Assembly (NCBI GenBank): GCA_018222965.1 | Contig: JAAEZH010000023.1 | Coordinates: 25,221 to 89,220 of the forward strand | From: Bacteroidota bacterium | GTDB taxonomy: Bacteria > Bacteroidota > Bacteroidia > Chitinophagales > Saprospiraceae | DNA: 64,000 nucleotides | Direction of reading: 5' to 3' | Shown: one piece after another, positions 27,622-36,497 of the stretch | Numbering within the stretch: the first letter of the stretch is position 1 | Layout: each line of letters starts with the position of its first letter | Notes under the pieces: model-generated | Databases searched by the model: none | Seen by the model: only the letters and a program-made list of their open reading frames with translations | Told to the model about the DNA's origin: nothing | Position numbers and translations under genes: made by a program

Positions 27622-29793
27622 ATGAGAACGTATACCAAATTCCTTTTCTTCGCACTGGCAACTTTACTGCTTGCCGCCTGTTCATCCAATGAAACAGCAG
27701 AAACCAAAACAGAGAAAGAAACCTCCATGCTATACCAAAAAACAGATATCCAGCCACCTGTGGCTGCCAAAAAGCCCAAAGAACTCAGTATGCACGGGGA
27801 TACCCGGATTGACAATTATTACTGGCTGAATGACCGGGAGGATCAGGAAGTACTTGATTATCTGACCGCAGAAAACACTTATAAAGACTCCATGATGTCG
27901 CACCTGAAAGACCTTCAGGAAGACCTCTTTCAGGAAATAAAAGGGCGTATCAAGGAAAATGATATGTCTGTCCCCTACCTCAGCAATGGATACTACTATT
28001 ATGTGCGCTATGAGGAAGGGAAAGAATATCCCATTTATTGCCGCAAGCCCGAAAGCCTCGACAATGACGAAGAAGTCATGCTCGATGTAAATGTTATGGC
28101 TGAACCCTACCCTTACTATCAGGTAGGTGGCATGTCAGTCAGTCCCGACAATAAGATTCTCTCTTTCGGTGTGGATACGCTCAGCCGACGCATATACACC
28201 ATCCATTTTAAAAACCTGGAAACCGGCGAAGTGTACGAACAGGCAGTACCTCAAACAACCGGAAGAGCGGTTTGGGCCAATGATAACAAAACGGTCTTTT
28301 TCTCCAAAAAAGATGAAGCACTCCGATCTTTCAAAATATTCAGCTACAACCTGGGAGACAATCCTGACAACATCAATGAAATTTGGCACGAGCAGGACGA
28401 GACCTTCAGTACCTATGTCTGGAAAACAAAATCCAAGGATTATATCATGATCTCCAGTTTCCAGACGGTTTCCACCGAACACCGCTACCTGGATGCGAAT
28501 GACCCAACCGGTTCCTTCAAAACCATCCAGGCGAGAGAAAGACACCTGGAGTATGGGGTAGACCACTTTGGAGACCACTGGTACATCCGCACCAATATGG
28601 ATGCCCAGAACTTCCGTTTGATGAAAGCACCGCTGGAGGCACCCGGCAAAGAAAACTGGGAAGAGGTAATTGCCCACCGCAAAGATGTTTTGTTGGAGGG
28701 CTTTGAAATTTTCTCCGACCACCTGGTTTTGAGCGAGCGTATTCAGGGAATCACCCAATTGCGCATCCGTCCGTGGGATGGCTCCGAGGAGCACTACATC
28801 GACTTTGGGGAAGAAGCTTTTAACGCCTATGTTTCCGTAAACCGGGAATTTGATACCGACGTTCTGCGCGTAGGCTTCACCAGCCTGAAAACCCCAAATT
28901 CAGTTTACGACTACAATATGAATACCCGGAAACTCGACCTCAAAAAGCAACAGGAAGTTGTGGGTGGGTATTCACCGGAGAATTACGAAACCAAACGACT
29001 TTATGCAACGGCACGAGATGGAGTGAAGGTGCCTATTTCTCTGGTGTATCACAAAGACACGCCAATCGACGGCAGCGCTCCTCTCCTGCTCTACGGTTAT
29101 GGTTCCTATGGATATAGTATTGATCCCTCTTTCAGTTCGGTGCGTCTGAGCCTGTTGGATCGCGGATTCGTTTGGGCTATAGCACATATTCGCGGTGGCG
29201 AGGATATGGGTCGCGCCTGGTATGAAGACGGCAAGTTGCTCAATAAGAAAAACACCTTTACCGATTTTATCGATTGTGGCAATTATCTGGTGGAAGAGAA
29301 ATATGCCGCTGAGGATCAGCTGTTTGCCATGGGCGGAAGCGCCGGCGGATTGCTAATGGGTGCCATTGTAAACATGAACCCGGATATGTGGAAAGGCATT
29401 GTCGCGGCTGTCCCTTTTGTAGATGTGGTTACCACTATGCTCGATGAAAGCATTCCACTAACTACCGGTGAATACGACGAGTGGGGCAATCCGAATGAAG
29501 AAGAATATTACAATTATATTTTATCTTATTCGCCTTACGATCAGGTCGAAGCCAGGGACTATCCGGCCATGATGGTTACCACCGGACTGCACGATTCTCA
29601 GGTTCAGTACTGGGAACCGGCCAAATGGGTAGCCAAACTGCGCGAGTTAAAAACCGACGACAATCCATTGGTACTACACACCAATATGGAGACCGGGCAC
29701 AGCGGTGCTTCCGGCCGGTTTGAACGCTACAAAGAAACAGCGATGGAGTATGCCTTCCTGCTGGATCTGGCTGGCAAAGCCCTGGAAAATTAG
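27622..29793 (+). CDS. ptrB: Oligopeptidase B-type S9 serine peptidase, lipoprotein
   Basis: 723 residues. The N-terminus is a lipoprotein signal (LLLAACSS, lipidated Cys20), so the enzyme is predicted to be membrane-bound in the periplasm. The propeller domain (~45-430) opens with HGDTRIDNYYWLNDRED. The alpha/beta-hydrolase domain has YGYGSYGYSIDPSFSS, AIAHIRGGEDMGRAWYEDGK, GGSAGGLLMG with Ser573, and METGHSGASGRFERYKE with His693. These are diagnostic of oligopeptidase B, which cleaves short peptides after basic residues. The exported location is unusual compared with the cytoplasmic enterobacterial PtrB but seems common in Bacteroidota. The HsdR-like gene starts 8 bp downstream. Confidence 0.93.
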   Translation: MRTYTKFLFFALATLLLAACSSNETAETKTEKETSMLYQKTDIQPPVAAKKPKELSMHGDTRIDNYYWLNDREDQEVLDYLTAENTYKDSMMSHLKDLQEDLFQEIKGRIKENDMSVPYLSNGYYYYVRYEEGKEYPIYCRKPESLDNDEEVMLDVNVMAEPYPYYQVGGMSVSPDNKILSFGVDTLSRRIYTIHFKNLETGEVYEQAVPQTTGRAVWANDNKTVFFSKKDEALRSFKIFSYNLGDNPDNINEIWHEQDETFSTYVWKTKSKDYIMISSFQTVSTEHRYLDANDPTGSFKTIQARERHLEYGVDHFGDHWYIRTNMDAQNFRLMKAPLEAPGKENWEEVIAHRKDVLLEGFEIFSDHLVLSERIQGITQLRIRPWDGSEEHYIDFGEEAFNAYVSVNREFDTDVLRVGFTSLKTPNSVYDYNMNTRKLDLKKQQEVVGGYSPENYETKRLYATARDGVKVPISLVYHKDTPIDGSAPLLLYGYGSYGYSIDPSFSSVRLSLLDRGFVWAIAHIRGGEDMGRAWYEDGKLLNKKNTFTDFIDCGNYLVEEKYAAEDQLFAMGGSAGGLLMGAIVNMNPDMWKGIVAAVPFVDVVTTMLDESIPLTTGEYDEWGNPNEEEYYNYILSYSPYDQVEARDYPAMMVTTGLHDSQVQYWEPAKWVAKLRELKTDDNPLVLHTNMETGHSGASGRFERYKETAMEYAFLLDLAGKALEN

Positions 29794-29801
29794 AAGGGAA
29801 T

Positions 29802-30293
29802 TTGAAACTCGATCTACAACTTACGGAACTAACCGAAAAGCTGCGGTTGAAAAAAGAGGCGGGCAAAACCTGGATTTGGGACCCCATTCGGCGAAAGCCG
29901 CTTGTACTCACTCCCGAAGAAATGGTACGCCAGCTGCTTGTAGCCCATTTGATTGATCGAATGGGCTACAACCCCAATCGCATTACCGTAGAACGTATGA
30001 TTAAGGTCAACGGGATGGCCAAGCGTTGCGACATCCTTTGTTACGATCAAAACTTCCTGCCCTGGATGCTGATCGAGTGCAAAGCACCCTCGGTAAAGAT
30101 TTCCGAGGGTACCTTTCGGCAAATTGCTATGTACAATCTGCCGCTGCGAGTCCCTTATCTACTTGTCTCGAATGGGCCGGATTCATTTTGCTGCGCGATG
30201 GATTACGAAGCGGAAGACTGGCAATTTATTTCAAGCCTCCCCCGCTTTGGAGAAGGGATTGAAAGCCATCAAAAAACCGGTGAAGAGGAATAA
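29802..30293 (+). CDS. Solo HsdR N-terminal (PD-(D/E)XK) domain protein
   Basis: 163 residues. The first codon is TTG at 29802, preceded by GAAGGGA, one of the few Shine-Dalgarno-like sequences in the window. No in-frame ATG precedes the conserved region. It matches the HSDR_N_2 domain: IRRKPLVLTPEEMVRQ, VNGMAKRCDILCYD and MLIECKAPSV, giving the D-x(n)-E-C-K nuclease signature (~res 74-92). In type I restriction enzymes this domain cuts DNA, but there is no helicase, HsdM or HsdS here. It is conserved as a stand-alone gene in Bacteroidota in my recollection. It may be a housekeeping nuclease of unknown role, co-transcribed with ptrB. Confidence 0.85.
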   Translation: MKLDLQLTELTEKLRLKKEAGKTWIWDPIRRKPLVLTPEEMVRQLLVAHLIDRMGYNPNRITVERMIKVNGMAKRCDILCYDQNFLPWMLIECKAPSVKISEGTFRQIAMYNLPLRVPYLLVSNGPDSFCCAMDYEAEDWQFISSLPRFGEGIESHQKTGEEE

Positions 30294-30341
30294 TTTTTAT
30301 AAATTGCTGCCTGCACTAACCAACTTCCGAATCTTCCCTTT

Positions 30342-31289
30342 ATGGATGTAGAAACCATTTTAATTACAGGAGCAAATGGCCAGATTGGCTCTGTGCTCAC
30401 TACTGCCCTCCGAAGCAAATTTCCGGACAAAACCATCCTGGCTACCGATATCCGGGAACCGGCCAAAGCAGATGGCGATTTCATGCTGCTGGATGTCCTG
30501 GATCGAGAGGCCATCAGAAAAGCTGTTGCCGATAAAAATGTACGCCAAATCTACCATTTGGCTGCCATCCTCTCCGCCAAAGGCGAAGAAGCTCCCTTGC
30601 GTACCTGGGACATCAATATGGAAGGGCTCTTCAATATCCTGGAAGTGGCCCGCGAATCGCATGTGGAACGGGTGTTTTTCCCAAGCTCCATCGCGGTTTT
30701 TGGTCCGGAAGCGCAAAAGCAACACACCCCGCAGAATGAAAACCTGACACCGCGAACTGTCTACGGAATCAGCAAAGTAGCCGGAGAAAACTGGTGCCAG
30801 TATTACCACGATCGCTATGGGCTCGATGTGCGGTCTGTGCGCTATCCGGGGATCATCGGACATCAATCCCTGCCTGGTGGCGGTACTACCGACTATGCCG
30901 TAGAAATATTCCACGAAGCCATTAAAACGGGCAAATACGAGTGCTTCCTCCATGCAGATACCTGTTTGCCTATGATGTTTATGGATGATGCCATTCGGGC
31001 AACCATCGAAATCATGGAAGCTGATATACATGACGTAAAGATTCACACCAGTTACAATCTGGCTGCGATGAGCTTCACGCCCGAACAACTAGCCGCGGAG
31101 ATTAAGAAAATTTTACCGGCCTTTGAGATTCAATACAAAGCCGATCACCGCGAAAAAATTGCCCGCTCCTGGCCGGAATCCATTGATGATCAGGATGCTC
31201 GCTCTGATTGGGGCTGGCAGGAAGAATACGATATTGAATTGCTGACTGAAACCATGATCCGCGAATTACAACCAAAGATTTCCGTATGA
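30342..31289 (+). CDS. tdh: L-threonine 3-dehydrogenase, SDR/epimerase type
   Basis: 315 residues, an extended SDR. Features are ITGANGQIGSVLTTAL (NAD-binding Gly motif), YHLAAILSAKGE, PSSIAVFGP (catalytic Ser/Thr region), YGISKVAGE (catalytic Tyr-x-x-x-Lys) and VRYPGIIGHQSLPGGGTTDYA, the last being characteristic of the short-chain threonine dehydrogenases of Bacteroidota. It oxidises threonine with NAD+ to 2-amino-3-oxobutyrate, the substrate of the kbl product encoded 1.1 kb downstream. Its stop overlaps the next start (ATGA). A UDP-sugar epimerase is less likely given the kbl context. Confidence 0.9.
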   Translation: MDVETILITGANGQIGSVLTTALRSKFPDKTILATDIREPAKADGDFMLLDVLDREAIRKAVADKNVRQIYHLAAILSAKGEEAPLRTWDINMEGLFNILEVARESHVERVFFPSSIAVFGPEAQKQHTPQNENLTPRTVYGISKVAGENWCQYYHDRYGLDVRSVRYPGIIGHQSLPGGGTTDYAVEIFHEAIKTGKYECFLHADTCLPMMFMDDAIRATIEIMEADIHDVKIHTSYNLAAMSFTPEQLAAEIKKILPAFEIQYKADHREKIARSWPESIDDQDARSDWGWQEEYDIELLTETMIRELQPKISV

Positions 31290-32407
31290 TCCAATCCGGA
31301 AAATACTGGTTTCCCTCTTTCGCCTGTTCCTTATTTCTGTGGGCGCTTTCCGCGAATGTCCAGGCGCAGGAACCCGTAAAGATCGGAGTGGCAGGCCTGG
31401 TGCACACCCATGTGCACTGGCTGTTGGATGACCAGGAAAACCCGGATATTGAGATCGTTGGAATAGCTGAACCCAATCAGGAACTCGCCGAAAGATACCT
31501 CAAACAGCACGGCCTTTCCATGGATCTTTGGTATCCCAGTCTCGAACAAATGATCAAAAAAGCCAAACCGGAAGCGGTTTGCACCTTTACCACTACGGCC
31601 GATCACCTCAAGGTTGTGGAGCTTTGTGCGCCGAAAGGCATCCACGTCATGGTTGAAAAGCCCCTGGCCCTGAATATGGAAATGGCGCTTGCAATGCAAA
31701 GCCTCGCTGAAAAGCACAAGATTCACCTGCTGACCAATTACGAAAGCACCTGGTACGGCAGCACCCAACAAGCCTGGCGTATGGTGAATACCAAAGGTCA
31801 GATTGGCGATCTGCAAAAGATCGAAGCAAACCACGGCCATCCCGGTCCAGTAGCGATTGGCGTGAATGAAGAATTTCTGGAATGGCTGCTCGATCCGGCA
31901 TTAAATGGCGGTGGCGCCCTGCCGGATTTCGCTTGTTATGGGGCTAATTTGTTTACCTATTTTTTAAATGGCGAACGACCGGAATCAGTTATGGCCGTTA
32001 CCCGTCAACTACAACCCGACTTATATCCGGAGGTAGAAGATGAAGCCATTATCATCCTGAACTACCCAAACAGACAAGGGATCATTCAGGCAAGCTGGAA
32101 CTGGTCGGATAACCGAAAGATGTTGTTTCTCAATGGCAGTAAAGGCTATATACACTGCCTGGATGGAGAAAGTATGCGCATGTATACCCAACAGCATCCC
32201 ACAGACCGAAAGATCCCGGCTCCAAAAGTAAAAGCGCCCCGGAATAATCCATTTAGCTATCTGGCTTATGTGGTCAACGGACTGATAGATCCCGATCCCT
32301 GGGAATGCTCGGCCTTGCCAAATAACATGCTGGTAATGGAAATTCTGGATGCGGCCCGCCTTTCGGCGAAAACGGGACAATTGGTTAAATTGGAATCAAA
32401 AGAGTAA
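31286..32407 (+). CDS. Exported Gfo/Idh/MocA family oxidoreductase
   Basis: 373 residues with a signal peptide (hydrophobic ~10-26, ending NVQAQ). A Rossmann domain follows ([16 protein letters not shown], then [15 protein letters not shown] with the EKP motif at ~118), and then the C-terminal alpha/beta domain ([18 protein letters not shown]). It is a predicted NAD(P)-dependent sugar or cyclitol oxidoreductase acting in the periplasm, where a tightly bound cofactor would be needed. It overlaps tdh by 4 bp and is followed 34 bp later by kbl, so it is inserted into an otherwise two-gene threonine pathway. Its relation to threonine is not evident. Confidence 0.85.
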   Translation: MIQSGKYWFPSFACSLFLWALSANVQAQEPVKIGVAGLVHTHVHWLLDDQENPDIEIVGIAEPNQELAERYLKQHGLSMDLWYPSLEQMIKKAKPEAVCTFTTTADHLKVVELCAPKGIHVMVEKPLALNMEMALAMQSLAEKHKIHLLTNYESTWYGSTQQAWRMVNTKGQIGDLQKIEANHGHPGPVAIGVNEEFLEWLLDPALNGGGALPDFACYGANLFTYFLNGERPESVMAVTRQLQPDLYPEVEDEAIIILNYPNRQGIIQASWNWSDNRKMLFLNGSKGYIHCLDGESMRMYTQQHPTDRKIPAPKVKAPRNNPFSYLAYVVNGLIDPDPWECSALPNNMLVMEILDAARLSAKTGQLVKLESKE

Positions 32408-32441
32408 GCCTCAAGCTTGCCTCTGTCAAAAATACTTGCTC

Positions 32442-33632
32442 ATGTTTAAGAATGTTGAATCTGCACTGCAGGAAGAACTCAAAGATATCCGGGAATCCGG
32501 ATTGTATAAGGAAGAAAGAATCATTACAACCCCTCAGGGCGCGGCCATCGAAACCGACCAGGGCGGAGAAGTACTCAACTTCTGTGCAAATAATTACCTG
32601 GGGCTTTCCAGTCATCCCGATGTGATCGAAGCCGGGATCGAAGCCATCAAAACACATGGTTTTGGCATGTCCTCCGTGCGCTTTATATGCGGAACGCAAG
32701 ACATCCACAAAGAGTTGGAGCAAAAGATTGCCAAATTTGTGGGTACAGAAGATGCCATTCTCTATGCCGCTGCTTTTGATGCAAATGGAGGCTTGTTTGA
32801 ACCCCTCCTCGGCAAAGAAGATGCCATCATCTCCGACACACTGAATCATGCTTCCATCATTGATGGGATTCGCTTATGCAAGGCTGCTCGCTACCGGTAT
32901 AAGACCAATGATATGGCCGATCTGGAAGAGAAGCTGAAAGAAGCTCAGGGTGCCCGTCGTCGCATGATCGCTACGGATGGTGTATTCTCCATGGACGGCA
33001 CCATTGCCCAAATTGATAAGATCTGTGATCTGGCTGAAAAATACGATGCCATGGTTATGGTGGATGATTGCCACGCAAGCGGGTTTGTCGGCAAAACAGG
33101 TCGCGGTTCCGCAGAACATTGCGATGCTTTCGGACGAGTAGATATCATCACGGGTACTTTCGGAAAAGCACTGGGTGGTGCTTCCGGCGGATTTACAGCC
33201 GCTAAAAAGGAGATTGTCGAAATGCTTCGCCAGCGGTCGCGTCCGTACCTCTTTTCCAACACCCTCGCCCCTGCTATTGTAGGAGCCTCTATTAAAGTAT
33301 TGGATTTGCTTTCTGCATCAACAGACCTACGCGACAAACTGGAACGCAATACCAAGTACTTCCGCACAGCCATGACCGATGCCGGATTTGACATCATTCC
33401 AGGCGTGCATCCTATCGTGCCGATCATGCTCTATGATGCCAAATTGTCTCAGGAGTTTGCCAATAAATTGCTCGACGAAGGCATCTATGTAATCGGTTTC
33501 TTCTATCCTGTCGTACCTAAAGAACAAGCACGCATCCGCGTACAAATCTCCGCCGGCCACGAACAGGAACACCTGGAAAAGGCCGTAGCCGCATTCACGA
33601 AAGTGGGGAAAGAGTTGGGAGTGATTAAATAA
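32442..33632 (+). CDS. kbl: Glycine C-acetyltransferase (2-amino-3-ketobutyrate CoA ligase)
   Basis: 396 residues from the ATG at 32442; the longer in-frame ORF starts inside the preceding gene. It is a fold-type I PLP enzyme of the alpha-oxoamine synthase family: [64 protein letters not shown], and [15 protein letters not shown] with the PLP lysine. The [10 protein letters not shown] signature favours Kbl over BioF, HemA or SPT. It cleaves 2-amino-3-oxobutyrate with CoA to glycine and acetyl-CoA, completing threonine breakdown begun by tdh. No terminator is visible downstream. Confidence 0.94.
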   Translation: MFKNVESALQEELKDIRESGLYKEERIITTPQGAAIETDQGGEVLNFCANNYLGLSSHPDVIEAGIEAIKTHGFGMSSVRFICGTQDIHKELEQKIAKFVGTEDAILYAAAFDANGGLFEPLLGKEDAIISDTLNHASIIDGIRLCKAARYRYKTNDMADLEEKLKEAQGARRRMIATDGVFSMDGTIAQIDKICDLAEKYDAMVMVDDCHASGFVGKTGRGSAEHCDAFGRVDIITGTFGKALGGASGGFTAAKKEIVEMLRQRSRPYLFSNTLAPAIVGASIKVLDLLSASTDLRDKLERNTKYFRTAMTDAGFDIIPGVHPIVPIMLYDAKLSQEFANKLLDEGIYVIGFFYPVVPKEQARIRVQISAGHEQEHLEKAVAAFTKVGKELGVIK

Positions 33633-33828
33633 TGTGGAATGCGGAATTAAGAATTTTGAATGAATTTTATTCCAGCGTTTAGCAAGTAACAAGCACAAAA
33701 CCGCGACACGCCAAAGGCGAGAGCCAACCGTATCTCAACCGCAACTGCTGCAGGCAGGAGCCTCCCCCAAACTCAACAATCCGCCGAAGGGGGATTCTCA
33801 AACGCGACACACCGAAGGTGCGGAGCCT
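33633..33828. repeat. Intergenic repeat remnants
   Basis: 196 bp between convergent kbl and a TonB receptor gene. Two ~25-bp related elements, CGCGACACGCCAAAGGCGAG at 33702 and CGCGACACACCGAAGGTGCG at 33803, both continue into GAGCC. CGCCGAAGGGGG lies between them. A relative (GCGCCGTAGGTGCGG) occurs at 43650. They look like decaying members of a dispersed intergenic repeat family. No gene. Confidence 0.6.
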
Positions 33829-36138
33829 TTACATCGACCGGAACCGCAGTCCCAGGAAAAACGTTCTTGGGGCTGCGGGACCATACACGTAATTACTGTC
33901 CCGATTTTTCCCGGAATCAAAATCGTTTTGGTAGGCATTGAAAATATTCTTTACCCCTCCAAAAAATTCCAGTCCGCTTTCAGCCTGCTTTAAGGGGATC
34001 GTGTAGGACATTCTCCAGCCCAACTCTACAAAAGAATCTGAGCGCAACAACTCATCATTAGTTTGTTCCGGTGCTCCCGCAAAATGGGCCAGCCACATCG
34101 GACCGGTATAAACGGCATTCAGACTGGATCGCAACCGCTTACTACCAAACCAGGTCAGGGTCAGATAACCATATTGATCCGGAGAGCGCAGAAAGTTGCG
34201 CAGAGCAGGCACCCCATCAATTACTTCCACCGCTTCTTTATACAAACTCCGCTGCCAGGTGTAACCCGCTTCCAATTGGACCTTCTGATCGTAATTGGCT
34301 CGTGTCTCAAGGGTAAGGCCATAGACCTCCGCTCCCGGTCCGTTTCGTTTTTCGAATCGCTCCCCAAAAGCATCCATTCCGATGGGTGCCAGGTAAAAGG
34401 CTTTTTTTAGGTCTGTGTAAAAGCCTTCGAGGGTGAAGCCGGCAATAAAATGTTCTCCTCCTTTGTCGTAGTTAAGCGAAGTACTGAGGCTGTTGGATCG
34501 CTCCGGATTCAAATCGGGGGATAAACTTATCCGGGAGATTCCCCCACCGGCAAATGCGATATGCAAATCGGCATCAAATGCCTGAGGCGCTCGAAATCCG
34601 GTTCCCCAGCTCAAGCGGAATTGAGCATCAGGAATAAACTTCCACAATACCGATACGCGAGGAGAAGCAATCAGACCATCCACCAGATTGTGCTTATCAG
34701 CCCTTACTCCCGCCAGCAACTGAAGGTTCCCAAAGGACCAGTCGGTTTGCAAAAAAGCTCCCAGGTTTCGCGTCTGTTGGTCGATCAGGTATTGATATGC
34801 CGGAATGCTGTCAACCACATCATCCAACACATACTCGATGCCTGTTGTAAAAACGGGGGTTCCGACCCAATTGGAAAAGCGGTGATTCAATTGAGTACCT
34901 GCCTGAAGCGTATAGTTATTGGTTTTGCCATAAGGAGGTTCTACCAGATGGTCTTGTATGGCTGTCGCCGAATCCGGAAAAATGCCGGTATAATGATCCC
35001 GATCCGTATGCTGGAATCCGGAATAGAATATGAAAGAGCTGTTGTCTTTATTGAAGTTGACCTGATAATCCAATCCGCCCATCAGCACATTATGGGTACG
35101 CTCCTCAGATTGACTGGCCAAATGAGCCGGGCCTTCTACCATTTCACCTCCATATCTGTATTCGTGTAAACTGCTGAAATTTACTTCCAGTTTTTCATTG
35201 CGCCCGGGTTGGTAAAATAGCTTCACCCCAAAGGAGTTATTCTGGAGTTCCGGCAATTCGGAAAAATTGTCTCCATTGTGATCGTACATCCTCCGGCGAC
35301 GGCGATTGACAAAAAGTGCCGCTCCCACTTTTTCGGAAGGAGCCATTAGAGCTACATTTCCACTAATGATCTGATCGTTTATTTGCCCATTGATCCATTG
35401 GTTGGTAAAGCTCAAATCATAACTGGCAGCTTCTGGTATTCGGGTAATGACATTTACTGTACCACCTATCGAACTGGATCCATAAAGCGCAGAGCCGCCT
35501 CCCCGCACCACTTCAATACGCTCCACCATATTGGCTGGAATTTGCTCCAAACCATACAGTCCGGTTAGCGGACTAAATACCGGTCTTCCATTAATAAGAA
35601 TCTGGGAGTATCCGCCTCCCAATCCGTTCATTCGGAGTTGGGTATAGTTACAGGTTTGGCAATCGGTCTCGACCCGAAGTCCGGGCTGAAACCGGAGACC
35701 TTCTGAAATATTGCAGGCCTGTACGTCTGTCAGATTTTCGGAAGAAAGTACCTGAACAATCACCGGTGAATCCGTCTGTCGCTTATCCGTTCGGGTTCCT
35801 GTTACCACCACCTGATCAAGCAGGGTGGAAATCGGTTTGAGGGATATTTTCAAATCAACATCCAAAGCACCCTGTTCCAATACAACCTCCATTTCCTGAC
35901 TCAGATATCCGATCCGACTAACATCCAGCATGTATTTCCCGATGGGCAAGTCTTCAAGAGTGAATCTTCCACTTTCATTGGTGATGGTTCCTTTGCCGCT
36001 TTCGCGAATGGAGACAGAGGCGAAAGGTATTGGTTCTTCTCCATCGTACACCTGCCCTTCTATTTGTCCGCTTTGCCCGAATGACGGCAGGATGAAGAGC
36101 AACAAAAGACAAACAGATATCAGGTATTTATAAATCAT
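33829..36138 (-). CDS. TonB-dependent outer-membrane receptor
   Basis: 769 residues with a signal peptide (residues 5-21, ending PSFGQ). A CarboxypepD_reg-like beta-sandwich (~22-100, GQVYDGEEPIPFASVSI) comes first, then a plug domain (~115-230) with LDQVVVTGTRTDKRQ as the TonB-box region, GLGGGYSQILINGRPVFS, and ERIEVVRGGGSALYGSSSIG. A 22-strand barrel follows to the end (final Met after FFLGLRFRS). It imports a metal chelate or cofactor by TonB energy. A palindrome resembling a DtxR/MntR-family operator lies 24 bp upstream of the start, favouring a metal-linked substrate. The colicin/vitamin-B12 receptor subtype is suggested by the compact plug. Confidence 0.92.
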   Translation of the reverse strand: MIYKYLISVCLLLLFILPSFGQSGQIEGQVYDGEEPIPFASVSIRESGKGTITNESGRFTLEDLPIGKYMLDVSRIGYLSQEMEVVLEQGALDVDLKISLKPISTLLDQVVVTGTRTDKRQTDSPVIVQVLSSENLTDVQACNISEGLRFQPGLRVETDCQTCNYTQLRMNGLGGGYSQILINGRPVFSPLTGLYGLEQIPANMVERIEVVRGGGSALYGSSSIGGTVNVITRIPEAASYDLSFTNQWINGQINDQIISGNVALMAPSEKVGAALFVNRRRRRMYDHNGDNFSELPELQNNSFGVKLFYQPGRNEKLEVNFSSLHEYRYGGEMVEGPAHLASQSEERTHNVLMGGLDYQVNFNKDNSSFIFYSGFQHTDRDHYTGIFPDSATAIQDHLVEPPYGKTNNYTLQAGTQLNHRFSNWVGTPVFTTGIEYVLDDVVDSIPAYQYLIDQQTRNLGAFLQTDWSFGNLQLLAGVRADKHNLVDGLIASPRVSVLWKFIPDAQFRLSWGTGFRAPQAFDADLHIAFAGGGISRISLSPDLNPERSNSLSTSLNYDKGGEHFIAGFTLEGFYTDLKKAFYLAPIGMDAFGERFEKRNGPGAEVYGLTLETRANYDQKVQLEAGYTWQRSLYKEAVEVIDGVPALRNFLRSPDQYGYLTLTWFGSKRLRSSLNAVYTGPMWLAHFAGAPEQTNDELLRSDSFVELGWRMSYTIPLKQAESGLEFFGGVKNIFNAYQNDFDSGKNRDSNYVYGPAAPRTFFLGLRFRSM

Positions 36139-36497
36139 AATTCATTAGTGTCAAAAATTAAATTTAGACAAATCTAAATATTATTTTTAACACATCAAAT
36201 ACCTTTTGCCTGTTTAATGGGAATCCACAGCTATTACAAGCAATTACAGCCAACAATTCAAAGCCATAAAGTAAGAACACAGGTAAACATACCTAACCAT
36301 CAATAAAACAGACAGTTAAGTATTGAACTAAAAACAAAATTCGCGGAAGCGCATACCAGAAAAATGGTAAGCAGAAACAAGATAAACACCATAAAACAAC
36401 CACACCTAAATCCTCAAGGAATCCGGACAAATCCGAGCAAAAACTCGATTATTAGTTGGTAGAAATGAGAAGCAGGGATCCTGCTAAGCCATAAAGA
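36139..36497. other. Intergenic region between the TonB receptor and lysC
   Basis: 359 bp, AT-rich, with no ORF. It contains the candidate operator at 36162-36179, a TTCGCGGAA motif copy at 36340, and AGCAGGGATCCTGCT at 36471-36485, a 6-bp-arm hairpin that may act as a weak lysC terminator. Confidence 0.5.
36162..36179. promoter_or_regulatory. Candidate metal-regulator (DtxR/MntR-type) operator
   Basis: ATTTAGACAAATCTAAAT has perfect 7-bp arms ATTTAGA / TCTAAAT around CAAA. TTTAG...CTAAA arms are typical of DtxR/MntR-family boxes. It lies 24 bp upstream of the TonB receptor ATG, where it would cover the promoter. Confidence 0.5.

Noticed and set aside
28135..28794. 219-codon antisense open frame within ptrB
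   Set aside because: Shadow of the propeller domain of oligopeptidase B; no known features.
30360..31088. 242-codon antisense open frame within tdh
   Set aside because: Complete overlap with a gene whose catalytic motifs are intact.
33700..33830. IS element or transposon end
   Set aside because: Related short units are present, but there is no transposase, no long terminal inverted repeat and no target-site duplication I can see.
36471..36485. AGCAGGGATCCTGCT hairpin as lysC terminator
   Set aside because: The stem is only six bp and there is no clean T-tract on the minus strand; kept only as a note in the intergenic entry.
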